Source: Parelaphostrongylus tenuis
Lineage: Eukaryota; Nematoda; Chromadorea; Rhabditida; Metastrongylidae
Assembly (NCBI GenBank): GCA_019055375.1
Contig: JAHQIW010005550.1
Span: 48,763-112,762 of the forward strand
DNA length: 64,000 bases
Reading direction: 5' to 3'
Position 1 is the first letter of the stretch. The number at the start of each line of letters is the position of its first letter. A program made the translations under genes and the position numbers. The notes below the pieces were generated by a model. The model had not been told where the DNA came from and did not search any database. It saw only the letters and a program-made list of their open reading frames with translations. This document shows positions 1 through 10,579 of the stretch, one piece after another.

Positions 1-548
1 TGTTTGGTAATCTGAGGTACAGAGGGGATATTGCCGTGATTGAATGATGAAATGTAGCAGAGGAGACTTATATGAAAAGTTTTATAGTTAAGAGAATGCC
101 CATTTATAGAGAAATCATCTACGTTTCAATGGGAAAAGCAGATTGTTGTAAAAGGGATCATATTTCCAGCTGTTATATGACTTCGCTCGTTTTTTCCTTT
201 TTCATCTATGTTTTTATAGTCATTCCATAGTTTGAGAGATGTCTTATCTCCCACTTAGTGTTCTTTGTGAAATCACTTTTGGAAAGTTTGTTTTAGTGAG
301 TATCTGCTTTTTACCTCAAGATTTGAGGTTTTAGGAGAAAGCATCGTCATTGTTTCTGCTACAGATTGCTTTATCGATGTTTATTCTATCATATTTTACC
401 ACTTTCTAGCGATGAGATTTCCTCTAGTGACGATAAAAATCCACATTTTATTAGAAAGCGACCACAACGTCATTGTGACCGCAGCGCTTGCTGCGCGACG
501 GCCCGCGTACCGTACAAGATTTCAACGTCGTTGTCAAAGTGTTAGAAA
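1..548 (+). repeat. Dispersed repeat F, uninterrupted copy
   Basis: This stretch matches 45,650-45,960 followed by 49,325-49,560 in the same order and orientation, including the shared segments around 'cccagctgttat', 'atcatattttacca' and 'aggatttcaacgtcgttgtcaa'. It has no coding potential. The window starts inside or close to its left end, so the boundary is unknown. It is useful as the intact reference for the copy in the GPATCH1 intron that is split by an insertion. Confidence 0.6.
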
Positions 549-959
549 AGACTTGAGACGAATGGCAAAATATGGATAGGTCAGTTGCTCGTGTACAATA
601 GACCTTGTTACCTACAAGATGAATAATCGTATTGAATTCAACTACAAGACAACCAAAAAGTTTCTGTCTTAATGGACTCCGGTACTAAATCGTCCTCTAC
701 TGATGAAGAACTCGCATAGCAGTTCATTTCACCACGATAGACAATATCAAATTACGTGTGAATACATCAGGCTCTCATAAGAAGAGCACATGTAGAGAAA
801 AGTTCCACACTTAACGTATGGGACACGGACGCCCACCAACTTTCACTGCTCGTTTTTATGAACAGCACTTTCATGAAGCCGTTTTAGCAACCAAATCCAT
901 GTCCAGAAGACAGATTTAATCCGTGAAACGATAATCACATTTCAATATGCCTCATAATC
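549..959. other. Anonymous sequence
   Basis: No open frame with recognisable content, RNA gene or repeat match within the window was seen here. Confidence 0.4.
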
Positions 960-1004
960 ATTTTTTGAGCCATGCATGTGGTTTGTTATAGGGCAACTTA
1001 TAGA

Positions 1005-1048
1005 GCCCAATATACGTGTTTCGATTTTGACAGTCTCATCAGTCTTCG
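1005..1048 (-). ncRNA. Hammerhead-like ribozyme core, family C, degenerate stem I
   Basis: On the minus strand the canonical CTGATGA is followed by a short stem II and CGAAAC, then ACGTATAT and GGGC. The catalytic core bases are intact. Stem I is poorly paired (CGAAGA against TTGGGC), so this copy is probably inactive. It is the inverted partner of the core at 1,393-1,436. Confidence 0.45.
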
Positions 1049-1392
1049 TCTTTTTTGCCAATACTCTCGGGGAAAACCCAACCCCATACTAAGAGTACGC
1101 GACGATGAACTTTTCATACGCTCCATTAAGTGTAAATATCACTGAATGGGCAGTATTGCACACTCGATCGATCTTGGGTGGCATCGTCAACATATCATAC
1201 CTTTGGTTTCGAGTATTTTCTTGAGACCACGCTTAAATTCCAATATGTCCGATAATCAGTTTTTGAGTCACGCATGTGGCCAGTTATAGGGGATTTTCAC
1301 TTGATAGAACGTATGAAATATTTTTCACCGCTTAATCTTAGCATGGGGATTGATTCCCTTCGAGAGCATTGGCCAAAAAGACGAAGTGAACC

Positions 1393-1436
1393 GCACGACT
1401 GATGAGACTATCAAAGCCGAAACACGTGTATCGGGC
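1393..1436 (+). ncRNA. Hammerhead ribozyme motif, family C
   Basis: The order is stem I 5' strand GCACGA, core CTGATGA, an imperfect stem II, GAA, the 8-nt self-complementary ACACGTGT as stem III, A as cleavage nucleotide, and stem I 3' strand TCGGGC. Stem I has one mismatch. This is the topology of a type I hammerhead. ACACGTGT can fold as 2 bp with a 4-nt loop or pair between two RNAs. Activity is inferred. Confidence 0.6.
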
Positions 1437-1545
1437 TCTAAGAGTCTGCCCTATAACAGACCACATGAGTGGCTCAAAAATTATTATTAAGCATATTGAA
1501 ATCTGAGCGAGGTCTTGAGACATCACTCGAAACAAAAAGTATAAT

Positions 1546-1954
1546 ATTCACATTGATACCGACGAAAATAAATCCGCTGTTCGACATTCTATCCTGATCG
1601 AATGCGACCAACTATCGAGTTCTATCAAGAAATGACAACCCGTACACTTATCCCGACACTTCCTTGCCAGGCTCATGGATACTTATATACAGGAAAAAGC
1701 GAAAACTCGATAGAAACATAACGAATGCAAAACGACTGCTTGCTGTCACAAATACAACGGAGAGAAGAAGAAGCGATGTGTCATGCACAGGAGGACGACT
1801 ACGAAATGAATAATTGAGACCACTAATGGTGGCTGCATATACAAGTTACCACTACTCTCGCCCACTATGTCAAAATTTTCATCTTATTACTTATTATTTT
1901 TATGATCCGTCATCGCAGCATTTTTTTCACTGTGCGGATCCCAGTACTTCTAGC
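1546..1954. other. Anonymous sequence
   Basis: No gene or repeat was recognised. Confidence 0.35.
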
Positions 1955-2085
1955 ATTCACTTCGTTTTCCGTCTTTTTCCTGAACGGCTTAGAATACTGG
2001 TTGAGCGAGTCTCCCGGTAATCTTGAGGATAGTCTAGCTGTGACGTTCCATAAGGCGTGCTGCTGTTGACCGCCGGAGAGAGTTG
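1955..2085 (-). repeat. SINE-B middle and tail fragment
   Basis: Read on the minus strand it contains the SINE-B middle (cgccttatggaac) and tail (ttgaga/gattg then actcgct-gacca-tattct). The same order occurs at 32,541-32,720 and, inverted, at 32,690-32,860. The tRNA-like head is missing here. A GGA-rich run follows at 2,090-2,115. Confidence 0.5.
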
Positions 2086-2354
2086 GGGAGAAGGAGGAGG
2101 AGGAGGAGGGAGAGGTTAGCTCCAAGAGCGTCTTTAAGTCGACATAGAAGAGAGCTTGGCGAGAGAGCTAGAGCGCTCCTTGTACAACACCCACAAGCAT
2201 CAAACATGGAATGCAAATCTGAATGGATATCAAGAACCGCAGTGCTCGAGAATGCCCAGAATCCCACGTGGCATGTGCAACATCTACGGTTTCACTTGCT
2301 TCTCTCTGAACATCTCAATATTAACCCAATATTGTAGAGTGGTGTGAAAAACAT

Positions 2355-2431
2355 TGCGTCAGCCGGGATTCGAACCCAGATCTCAGTCTTTCCGGAAGCG
2401 CGTGCTGAACCGTTACACTACCGACGCTGGG
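2355..2431 (-). repeat. tRNA-like unit (head of the 290-bp repeat)
   Basis: On minus this reads as a cloverleaf: acceptor GCGTCGG paired to CTGACGC, a D-arm with GTGTAACGG, a 5-bp anticodon stem and a T-arm with GGTTCGAATCC. The same unit recurs at 28.3-28.9, 29.4 and 35.4 kb inside a longer conserved repeat, so it is treated as a tRNA-derived repeat rather than a tRNA gene. Anonymous sequence follows to 2,990. Confidence 0.6.
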
Positions 2432-2997
2432 GCGTCAGCCGTCTTATCTCAATATTGTGGATTTCTCTCTCAAGTGCAAAATCGGATCTGATATCGATTC
2501 TGTGCGTGTGCTACGATTCCCCTGCTTCTGTCTAGAAATCGCAATATTGTCGATTTATGTCCAGAAACTCCCTCCAAAACACAAGTCGTAATTACAGGGA
2601 CTCGTGAAAATCCATCCTAGTTCACTAATACAAGCAGAATATCTATCATTTACAAAATATTAAGGAAAGAAGAGTGATTTGAAGAGAGATCAGCAAGAAT
2701 GCTACTAAAGAGACACCGAAATAGAAATCCAGCCGCTGCTAATCGATGATATGAGAACGCTGCGGAGGTTTGAATGAAAAAATTACCGCCACGAGACGCA
2801 AATGCAGACATATCTTGCGTTATACCGTAATCTGGGCTTATTTAGGCGATAACGTTTTCTGCTTTTAATTAGCTGCGAATGGAAGTCAAACGGAGAGTTT
2901 TTAACTCATATAAATATAAGTGGAGAAGATTGAATTTTCGATGCATGCGAGATATCAACCCAGCAATCAGATGTGGTATGATATAGCTGACGTTTGG

Positions 2998-3034
2998 GGC
3001 TCTGACGAAGGGTCTGTCGTCGAAACGTTAGCCA
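2998..3034 (+). ncRNA. Hammerhead-like motif related to the Penelope-tail family
   Basis: GGCT precedes CTGACGA, then a weak stem II, then GAAACGTT and AGCC. Stem I GGCT/AGCC pairs fully. The core bases and a GUU triplet are present, but stem II pairs poorly, so activity is doubtful. It resembles the motifs in the 42-kb and 49-kb palindromes, without their flanks. Confidence 0.4.
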
Positions 3035-3179
3035 TCAAATGTTGAGGAAAGAAGACGTACCCACCTCGTGCAAATCTTAATCCAAGGAAAGAAATCAATA
3101 AAATTAACCGATAGATTTTCATTTGACGGCAATTGTGTAAATCGTTCGTCGTCGCCTACCTCTTTCTAGGGAATGTAGG

Positions 3180-3300
3180 GGCCCCGAGAGGATTGGCTAA
3201 AGACGAAGTGCCTGCCCGACTGACGAGGCTTCAAGGCCGAAACACGCTCATCGCGCTGTACCAAAGCCCATTAACAGACCATATAACATAATGGCTCAAA
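3180..3300 (+). repeat. Family C fragment with a hammerhead-like core at 3,214-3,256
   Basis: GCCCGA, CTGACGA, a short stem II (GCTTCAAGGC) and CGAAAC are intact, but the stem III palindrome has decayed to ACACGCTC and stem I 3' to TCGCGC. The downstream 'cagaccatataa-tggctca' block confirms family C. Only one arm is present. Probably an inactive relic. Confidence 0.55.
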
Positions 3301-4664
3301 TAAAATAGAGTTGGGAAGCTGGGACTATTATGAGGAAAACACAGAGAAGGAACCGACAAGAGTCGGAGAAAGTAGGATCGTTCGTCTTCCAACGTTTTGC
3401 CGGTGATAATTTTCTTCTGTGAGAATTATATTGGTGATCTCTCGCCATGACGAATATCTTTTCTTCAACATTTTGTTATTCTAATGCATTAGTTTTATTG
3501 AGAGGCTATTGCGGCCTTATAGGGCGACGGCGCAGCGGTTAAAGATGCCTTGCGATGCACACGCTGTGAATGGCTCGATGTTACGCACATAGCTTATCAA
3601 GCTTTCCATTTACTTCCAAAGTTCAAGAATTCGTAGCAAACAATCTCTATGAAAATGCAGAACTTACTGAACCCTTAAAGTACTGCTATATAAATCGATG
3701 CGCACAGAGCGACCTGCGCGATTTTCGTTGTTTAAACAACGTTTTTTTCTCCGTTCCGCAAAAAATTTTTGGAATTCTTATGAGATGCTTTGATACTACA
3801 CGATTTTCTCAATCTGCTCATATACCTGTGGTTCAGATATGTATTGTATACAGAGAAAAATGCTAGATTTCTACGCAACCACTTCAAATTTGGACATTAA
3901 TCAATTGTATTGAGTTGTACTAAGGATATGACAATAAAAATGTTTAGTTTTGATCTTACCCAGTTTTATACAGAATCCAAAAGTCGTCTTAGCAACTGTG
4001 AATTAGAAAACAATGAATGATTTGCCAAAAATTATGCTGTATGCTGTATGCGATATATCAGTTCATGGATAACTTTCACTGTAGCTAAGTTTGTATCAGT
4101 TAATCGTTTCCTCCAAAATGCTTAGAGCTGACGTACGTGAGAAAATATTCAAAACTCATGGATAGTCCAAGAATTCTAAGCGTAGAGGGAAAATCGTATT
4201 TGGGTGAAAAACTTTGAAGATTGGCATGATGCAAACTATTGGTCAAAAATATGCGTCTCCGAAGAATATTCGCGGTACTTTCCCCATCCGCACCCACATT
4301 AAAAAAGAAAACGTATTTAACATTCCTCTTTGACGTTTTAGCAATTATTCGACAGCTTGAATTTCAAAAATTTTAAGGGCGTATTTTATTTTTTTAATGG
4401 TTTCTATATCATACTGTAAAAGTAACAATAAGATTTTAATTCTCATTCAAGTATCTTCCGCTGAACAGAGCTTTTCATTCAGATATCCAATGACCATTCG
4501 ATGGCACGAATCTCAAAGATTTCAATGATAAGCTTGGTTTTTTGAGAAGGAAGTCTTAGTGAGTTGTTACAGCTCAAAAATATTGAGTTTCGTACTCTGC
4601 GTCTTGTCGATCGCACAGCGCAATTTATATGTATCGGGCTATGCGCGCCAAATGCAAAACTGGT
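3301..4664. other. Mostly anonymous sequence
   Basis: A possible decayed SINE-A head lies near 3,525-3,580 (gcgcagcggttaaagatgc). Nothing else could be supported. Confidence 0.35.
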
Positions 4665-5545
4665 CCTCTCTGATTAGCAGGGAACGAATGAAAAATCGAT
4701 CTCATTCGCTGAAGAAGAATTTTTTGTAGGAGTGGTAATAACCATTCGAACGCTGAGACGTAAGGCTACAGCCTCACGTAGCCATTTATTCAAAACACCT
4801 CTTTAGAACGCTGTAACATCTAAAATAATATCATGTTTACTAAAACCACGTGTTTTTTTCTCTTATCTCGCTTATATTTCACTGCACGAAACTCCCTCCT
4901 CAGAGTGCTAGTAGTCAAACTATAGCACAAGCTCCGAAGAATTCAAAAATATGCTAGTTTTTTAAAAAGCTCTTCCGATTTTTGATCTCCTCTGGTTTTT
5001 TGATTTTTGCTTTAAACCTCGCCGCACAGAGCTCTTTCTCTAGACTACTAGTAATCATCTAATAGCGTAATGCTTTCTAATTCTAGCGAAGTGCTGAATT
5101 TCTGGAAGTACGGTTTAGCAGGGAAATTAAGACCAAATTATACATTTTTTGGTAACGTTGTTTACAGGCTGCTCGACGACGTGAGGGCTGTGGCAGGGGT
5201 GGGGCGAGGCGGAGCAATTGATATCTTGTTATTCAATTGGTAATTTTTCCTACGTTTCGAAAGAAACTTCAGATAAAACGATTGATTAAGATACTAAGGA
5301 AATTTTCACAAATTGAAATGCTTTTTGGCTTGTAGCAAATTACACGCGTGATACAAATAAAGGCGAAAGGCGAGTGCGAAACATAATTTTTGATTTGGAT
5401 GCTACAGTGTTATAAAGGGGTGCTTTGAAAAACCGGAAACGTTGGGCTGTAGCATCAAGTCTAAGTTTTCGGGTGATCACTAACGCTCCTTTGAAAAGTT
5501 CCTCTCGAGCGAATGATGTCGGCTTTTCATTTGTTCTCCCCTAAT
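4665..5545. repeat. Repeat E element with long terminal inverted repeats
   Basis: The left end (about 4,665-4,775, containing 'gatctcattcgctgaag' and 'acgctgagacgtaaggc') is the inverted complement of the right end (about 5,445-5,545). The same pair bounds 47,950-48,725 and 55,120-56,190. The interior repeats the theme 'cgctgtaacac'. No transposase frame was seen, so this looks like a non-autonomous DNA element. Confidence 0.55.
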
Positions 5546-6738
5546 CAGAGAACCTCGAAGCTCAAAATTCTTTTAGCTATAACAGCGCACTAAGAAGTCT
5601 TTTTCAAGGATCAACCATATTATCGAAATCGTTAAGATTTGCGCTATCGAATGGTATGCAAGTCTGGAAGAAAAGGCGTATCCAGCGAAGAGTACTCAAA
5701 TGTGCAACACAATTTCATCCTTGTTGCTACAGCTTGCTAAGAGCTTTTTTTTTCAAAAGACAAGCACACCATTGAGATCTTCGAGATTTGAGTTATCAGC
5801 TGGTTATTGAAACGCGATGGCTTGTTGCCATTGTTGCTATATCCATCCACGTACCGACGCAAGGTAGGTGCGCCACATGTGAAATGAATTCTTGATTTCG
5901 GTGTTACAGCGCAATAAAAAGTGTTTTTGGAAAGCCAGAAACACTGTTGAGTTTTTTGAAAATTGTGCAATCAAATATTCACAGAATTTTTTGAGGAGAA
6001 GCTTTGCCCAGTAAAAAATGCTTCAGTGTGAAATAAAATATCCTTTTACTGTAACAGCGTAATATTATGGCTTTTCAGGAAACGCAATACTTATTTCAAA
6101 TCTGGAAGAGCGAAAGATTCTTTTTTTTCGAAATATGGATGCTGACAGGGGAAGTACCGTGTTCTTCGCAATGATGAACGCGCGCTCTTCCCACTTATTC
6201 CAGTTGCGTAATACAATCACCACCACATAGGCCTCTATAAGAGGTATTTACTTGTAGAATATGTTCTTCCAAGCTACGTTCTTGCAAGGCATGAGATACA
6301 AATGCAAAATAAGGGTTGGAAGTTTTTTTTTTTACAAGGATGTGGTATTACCGCTGAAAAATGGCGATTTTCAAAACAAGTAATTGCATTTTATAAAAAA
6401 TATTCATTAAAGTTTTATTTGTGATATTCCATCTACTATGTGGCGACAAGACACCTCTGACATATAAACTTTACCTATAATTATCAATAAACTACCTATG
6501 ACGATCAAGCGAAGGAGTAAATTTCAGGTGTGAAATGTATCTTTTTTCGCTCCTATAGCGTTCTATGATAAAGTTTCAAAGAGCCAGTCACACTATCAGA
6601 ATCCTCGAGATTTGGGCTATCAAGTAACTAATTAAGTCTGAACGAAGAGGCATATCGGAACGCCAACCGAGCAAATGAAGCAATTTAGCATTTCGCTGCT
6701 ACAACGTAATAAAAATCCTTCATTAATATTGAACATAT
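5546..6738. repeat. Degenerate family-E-like debris
   Basis: Short phrases shared with E elements recur on both strands (seed phrases around 'gctgttacagc', 'tatcgaatgg', 'tttcaaaaagac'). No intact unit, gene or RNA was recognised. Confidence 0.35.
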
Positions 6739-6835
6739 TAATCCATAAGATCGACTATTTTTAAAACCTCGTGATAAACATTCAAAATGATTCCAAAAAA
6801 GAATGTTATAAGCCTAAACGAGGTTGATACGCTAG

Positions 6836-6883
6836 GGCCATACACCGGTGTTTCGGAGGTTTCGGCCTCTTCGTCAGTGAACC
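6836..6883 (-). ncRNA. Hammerhead ribozyme motif, family H (left arm)
   Basis: On minus: GGTTCA, core CTGACGA, stem II with GAGG/CCTC around CCGAAA, GAAA, the 10-nt self-complementary ACACCGGTGT, A, then TGGCC. Stem I (GGTTCA/TGGCC) has one mismatch. All core bases are as expected for a type I hammerhead with a GUA cleavage triplet. Confidence 0.6.
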
Positions 6884-7113
6884 ACGCCCCACATTAAGCC
6901 CTGCGTTGTAGCAAGGATGGAAGCTTTCTTTTTGGAATTATTTTGAATGTTTATCACGAGGTTTTGAAAACAGTCGATCTTATGGATTAATTCTAGTCTA
7001 CCAGTTGAAATCCATCGACTGAACAGTGGTGATGGACCATTGTTATTGTACACTATGCCATCACCACATACGCCTCTCTCCTTGCTACAATGCAGGGCTT
7101 AATGTGGGGCAGG

Positions 7114-7160
7114 GGTCACTGACGAGGAGGCCGAAACCTCCGAAACACCGATGTATGGCC
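7114..7160 (+). ncRNA. Hammerhead ribozyme motif, family H (right arm)
   Basis: GGTCA, CTGACGA, stem II GGAGG-CCGAAA-CCTCC (5 bp), GAAA, ACACCGATGT, A, TGGCC. Stem I GGTCA/TGGCC pairs over 5 bp with one G-U. One substitution breaks the stem III palindrome. It faces the motif at 6,836-6,883. Confidence 0.6.
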
Positions 7161-7215
7161 CTAGCGTACCAACCTTGTTTAGGCTTGAAACATTCTCTTT
7201 TGGAATTATATAGAG

Positions 7216-7640
7216 CATATTATTAAAATCACAGAGACTTAGCTTTCGAATAAGTACCAAATGTCCAAGAAAAACTTTCCCCAACGAAAAAAGCCTTCGT
7301 ACAATCGTGTATAATGCTAGGTACACGTGATCCCTTAAGAATTCGTCCATTAGCAGCCTACCTCTAGTCATTGTAAAGGCCAGATGTTTATTTGACCACC
7401 TCGAAAAATACTTGACGAAGTCGAGTCCACGTAGCTTCTCTATGGGACTGACCAACATCAACTGCTTACTTTCCTAACCTTTTCTCACAGCTTAGCTTGC
7501 AAAGAGTTGCTGATAAGATCATCGGAGCTGGTAAATGCTCCAACGGTTCCTAGCCTTTTTTTAGGTTTGAAATACCTAGACTGTCACTGTCTCTAGCATA
7601 TCAAAAATCGGTTAGCATTAGGGCTCGTGGATCGGTTAGC
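7216..7640. other. Anonymous sequence
   Basis: An open minus frame (7,099-7,461) overlaps the repeat and has no recognisable domain. Nothing else was found. Confidence 0.35.
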
Positions 7641-7647
7641 ATTAGGG

Positions 7648-7830
7648 CTCCGTGGCCGAGTGACTGTGATGCTCGTTGCAGCGCGCGTGGAATCGAGCTC
7701 CACTCCCCACCCTTTCCAACCCCCTTAACCCTCTCCGGCATTCAGCACCAACTTCTTATAGAACGCGACAGCAAGGCTGCCCTTGAGATTGCAATTACGT
7801 GCTCAACCAGAATAGAACGTTCAAGAAGAT
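7648..7830 (+). repeat. SINE-B copy
   Basis: It opens with a tRNA-like A-box region (CCGTGGCCGAGTG then GATGCTCGT), continues 'gagctccactcccc', 'ctccggcattcagcac', and ends in the 'aaggctgcccttgagattgca' type tail. Other copies: 23,635, 26,588, 32,541, 53,041. The head suggests derivation from a Leu/Ser-type tRNA. It abuts a SINE-A copy. Confidence 0.6.
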
Positions 7831-8131
7831 GGGCGCATGTGGTGCACCGGTTACAGCTGCTCTGTGTCGCACACGAGGTCGACGGTTCGATCTCGCACCT
7901 ATGGCCCACCAAGCTATCCATCCCTCCGGGGTCGGTAAATTGGTACCAGACAGGTCTCAGACTTGTTTGGGAGGATAAGCAGCACTGATTCGGTTCAGCA
8001 GGAGGTCACCACGAGTCATTGTAAAGGCCAGATATGCATTCAATCACCTCAAACGAAATTAAAAATTGAAGTCGAATGCATGGCACATTCCTAAGGGATT
8101 GATAAACGCCGAGAGCTTTTTTAGCTTTATC
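7831..8131 (+). repeat. SINE-A copy, near full length
   Basis: A tRNA-like head (gcgcatgtggtgcaccggtt, then a B box GGTTCGATCTC) is followed by 'ggtcggtaaattggtaccag', 'cattgtaaaggccagatatg' and a tail 'cgccgagagctttt'. Good copies are at 13,446, 43,866 and (minus) 52,667, which share the whole order. Mobilisation would depend on a retroelement in trans. Confidence 0.7.
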
Positions 8132-8374
8132 AAGAAGAAGACTAAGCAAAGAATCGAATGCTACAAGCAGTGAGATCCGCATAAAGGAAAAAAAAAAGAA
8201 ACACTTTGAAGACGAATCAATATAGTGTTTAAAAGTGAAACAAAGGGATGCACGTTAGTCACTGCTTCAACTAAGAAAAGAGAGTGTAAGAAAATACAAA
8301 ATGCAGAAGCGTTTCATCTAGAATTGTATTAAGTCGTTCCATAAATTTTGGCTTTAAAGCAATAAACGCTAAAT

Positions 8375-8975
8375 TTATTGAGCATAACTCGTCGCCTTTC
8401 GATCTTTTTATTGGTCAGTTCTCTCGGAAGCCTGCTGTTCCTACAGAGTTATATCGAAGACGAACGTTTTACGCTCTATATCAAGCGAAAATTTTCATCT
8501 AACATAGAGTGTTGCACACTTGATTGCTCTTTGGCTGGTATTTTTTATAATATTATACCTTTTCTCGAGTGTTTTATTATGACCACGCTTAAATTTCAAT
8601 AGATCCTTTCGTTAATTGAGCCAACATGTCATGTGGTCTGGTAATGTGATAAAATAAAAATACCAGCCAAAGAGCAATCGAGTGTACAACACTCTGTGTT
8701 AGGCGAAAATCTCGCTTGACATAGAGTGTAAAAAGTATGTCTCCTATGTCACCGTGCAGGGAGAGGAGGCTCTCGAGGAAACTGACTAAGAAAAAAGATC
8801 GAAAGGCGACGGGTTCTGCTCGACTGACAGTCTGTAGGGACGAAGCACGTGTATCAACACAAAACGTGTATCGGGCTGTGGAAGAGCCCTTACCAGACCA
8901 CATGATATGTTGGCTTAAATAATATGAAAGGATCCATTGAAATTTGAGCGTGGTATTAGTAAAACACTCGAAAAA
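8375..8975. repeat. Palindromic repeat family C without an intact hammerhead
   Basis: 8,378-8,640 is the imperfect inverse of 8,640-8,975, each ending in the 'tttgag-accacg-actcgaaa' block. At 8,812-8,876 a hammerhead-like string survives (GCTCGA CTGACAG ... CGAAGCACGTGTATC), but the core is mutated and part of it is repeated. The open frames on both strands here are by-products of the palindrome. Confidence 0.55.
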
Positions 8976-8979
8976 AAGG

Positions 8980-9420
8980 CTGAATTTATTGACCAAAAGT
9001 TGTTGAATATGCATGATCTTGGCATCATTTAACTGCACATTTTATTGCGGATATTTTCATACACAAGTTGCTTATGCTTGCTCTAAGATTGAACTGTCGT
9101 GGGAACAAATTCGATTGCTACTCATGTACGAATGGTGGGTGGGGGAAAATGTTAGTCAAGCGGCGCGCAAGATCAGTGGAGCTTCTTGCGGAAGGCCCAA
9201 GCCCGACTGATCTTCCAGACTGTTCTCTTTGGTTTTGAGCATTGCGAACCACTTCCTATTTGTCCTTTCGGCAACCGTATCATCGCCCAAGCTTTACTAA
9301 TTTTGCGCACCGCTTCATTAGCTTTCTCCTTTAGGCGCCATTCGCGCATGAGTAGCATGCGAATTTGTTCTCAAGGCAATTTCGCCTCAAAGCAAGTATA
9401 GACAAATTGTATATAAAAAT
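8980..9420. mobile_element. Mariner-like transposase relics, two N-terminal fragments inverted
   Basis: On plus, 9,095-9,180 translates to EQIRLLLMYEW and QAARKIS, resembling the helix-turn-helix start of mariner transposases. On minus, 9,385-9,175 gives EWRLKEKANEAVRKISKAW and, after a frame change, KWFAMLKTKE. The pieces are inverted relative to each other, short and broken. The DDD catalytic domain is absent. A third fragment with the element's 5' end is at 51,160-51,420. Confidence 0.55.
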
Positions 9421-9571
9421 GTCAGCAGAAAAATGCTTAATAACGAATGATGCTAAAAACTTGCAGTTTTGGATAATTCTGGTTCAAAAATTTGGTCTCT
9501 ATTGCTGTACTGCTGAAACATATGGAAAGACCTAATATCAACAAGGACTGGTGGAAAGCATAACCTCAGCC

Positions 9572-9845
9572 TCGATGGTGCAGTGGTAGCTCATGCATCC
9601 GATAAGAGCGAAACCCGGTTTCTTTATCGCGGATGGGGACGGATTACTTACATATTACTTAACAGCAAAATCGCATACCCGTCCAAATCCGTTAAAGGTT
9701 GGTGGCTAATGACTGACACAGAGATGAAGAATGAGTGGTGGTGTGGATGTACCTCGGAAATGTAGTGGCTGCACGCGTCGCCTGGTATGGATGAAACACG
9801 GGTTCGACTTCCGTCTGAGATCATATTTTTGCTCACCACTCAATT
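9572..9845 (+). repeat. Two SINE-G (Gly-tRNA-like) heads
   Basis: 9,572-9,650 has GGTGCAGTGGTAGCTC. 9,745-9,845 has a decayed A box, then GGGTTCGACTTCC and 'ttgctcaccactcaatt'. The A-box/B-box spacing fits a Gly-type tRNA head. Similar heads are at 22,245, 29,948, 30,405, 38,345, 43,166, 43,453 and 59,833. Confidence 0.5.
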
Positions 9846-10575
9846 TTCTTGGGGATATCACTTAACATTTTACATATGTAATTGCGACATCGCAAGGCTG
9901 TTAAAAAGTAATGAAATTAGGATTTTCTATAGATCACATCAGTTTATCTCATTCTTTCCCATCTTAAAAAACAGCCAAAATAAGTAGTACTTGGGTAGAG
10001 ACTTCATACTTTATGCTCAGTTACTGTAGAGATTCTGAGAGACGCTAGATGGTTATAGACTGCTGTAAATTGCTCAAAATAAATACTTGACATTGATTCG
10101 GTCATGCTTGGATGACCCGTCTTCGCCAAGAGCCGTGCGGGGGTATCGTCCCATTTCCTATTCAGCTAGGGAAATACTAGTTTCTTCAGATTAGATTGGG
10201 GTTTCAAAAAATCACAAATGAATGTAATTTCAAAAACAAAACAAACGAATCATGATGGTAGTGTTGCGTGGTATTTTAGGGAATGGTGTTCTCTGGTTGT
10301 TATGATAAAATCTTCAGGTTATTTCTCAACTGATCTCAAAAGTCGAACATTTTGAATTTCAGAAATAGAGCATAAACAGAGTGATAGTTTGGAGATTTAC
10401 AATATGTGACTTACCTTTTACAGTGGATCCCTCATTATGATTAGTTTTTATACGAATGCATTGAGTTTCAAAGGACAAGACACCGAAAGCCAAATTAACG
10501 CTCGCGAAGTTGTAGGTTCTTTGTTTTTGTTTTTTTTTTTAAATTTTTGAGAGAACACGTGTGATGCTGTGGTTA
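9846..10575. other. Anonymous sequence
   Basis: No gene, RNA or internal repeat was recognised. Confidence 0.35.
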
Positions 10576-10579
10576 GGAA

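Larger units (their letters stand above)
960..1545. repeat. Palindromic repeat family C with two hammerhead-like cores
   Basis: Two inverted arms face each other. Each arm carries the family-C signature: a hammerhead-like core, then 'gggctct', then a 'cagaccacatgag-tggctca' block, then a 'tttgag-ggtcttgag' block ending in 'actcgaaac'. Left arm cores read on minus, right arm cores on plus. Related copies lie at 3.2, 8.4-9.0, 23.9-24.3, 34.9-35.1, 51.0-51.1, 62.6-63.0 and 63.4-63.5 kb. Confidence 0.65.
6739..7215. repeat. Palindromic repeat family H with two hammerhead motifs
   Basis: Two nested inverted relations are visible. 6,740-6,795 is the inverse of 6,935-6,992 (about 55 bp, 'cctcgtgataaacattcaaa'). 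6,795-6,915 is the inverse of 7,085-7,205, and each of those arms contains a hammerhead core. Related copies lie at 10,815-10,904, 28,985-29,260 and 63,030-63,230. No open frame is involved. Confidence 0.7.

Noticed and set aside
2083..2337. Arg-rich plus frame starting MGRRRRRRRE
   Set aside because: The Arg run is a GGA simple repeat beside SINE-B and tRNA-like sequence.
8378..9038. Overlapping open frames on both strands with similar proteins
   Set aside because: They are the two arms of a family C palindrome read in opposite directions.
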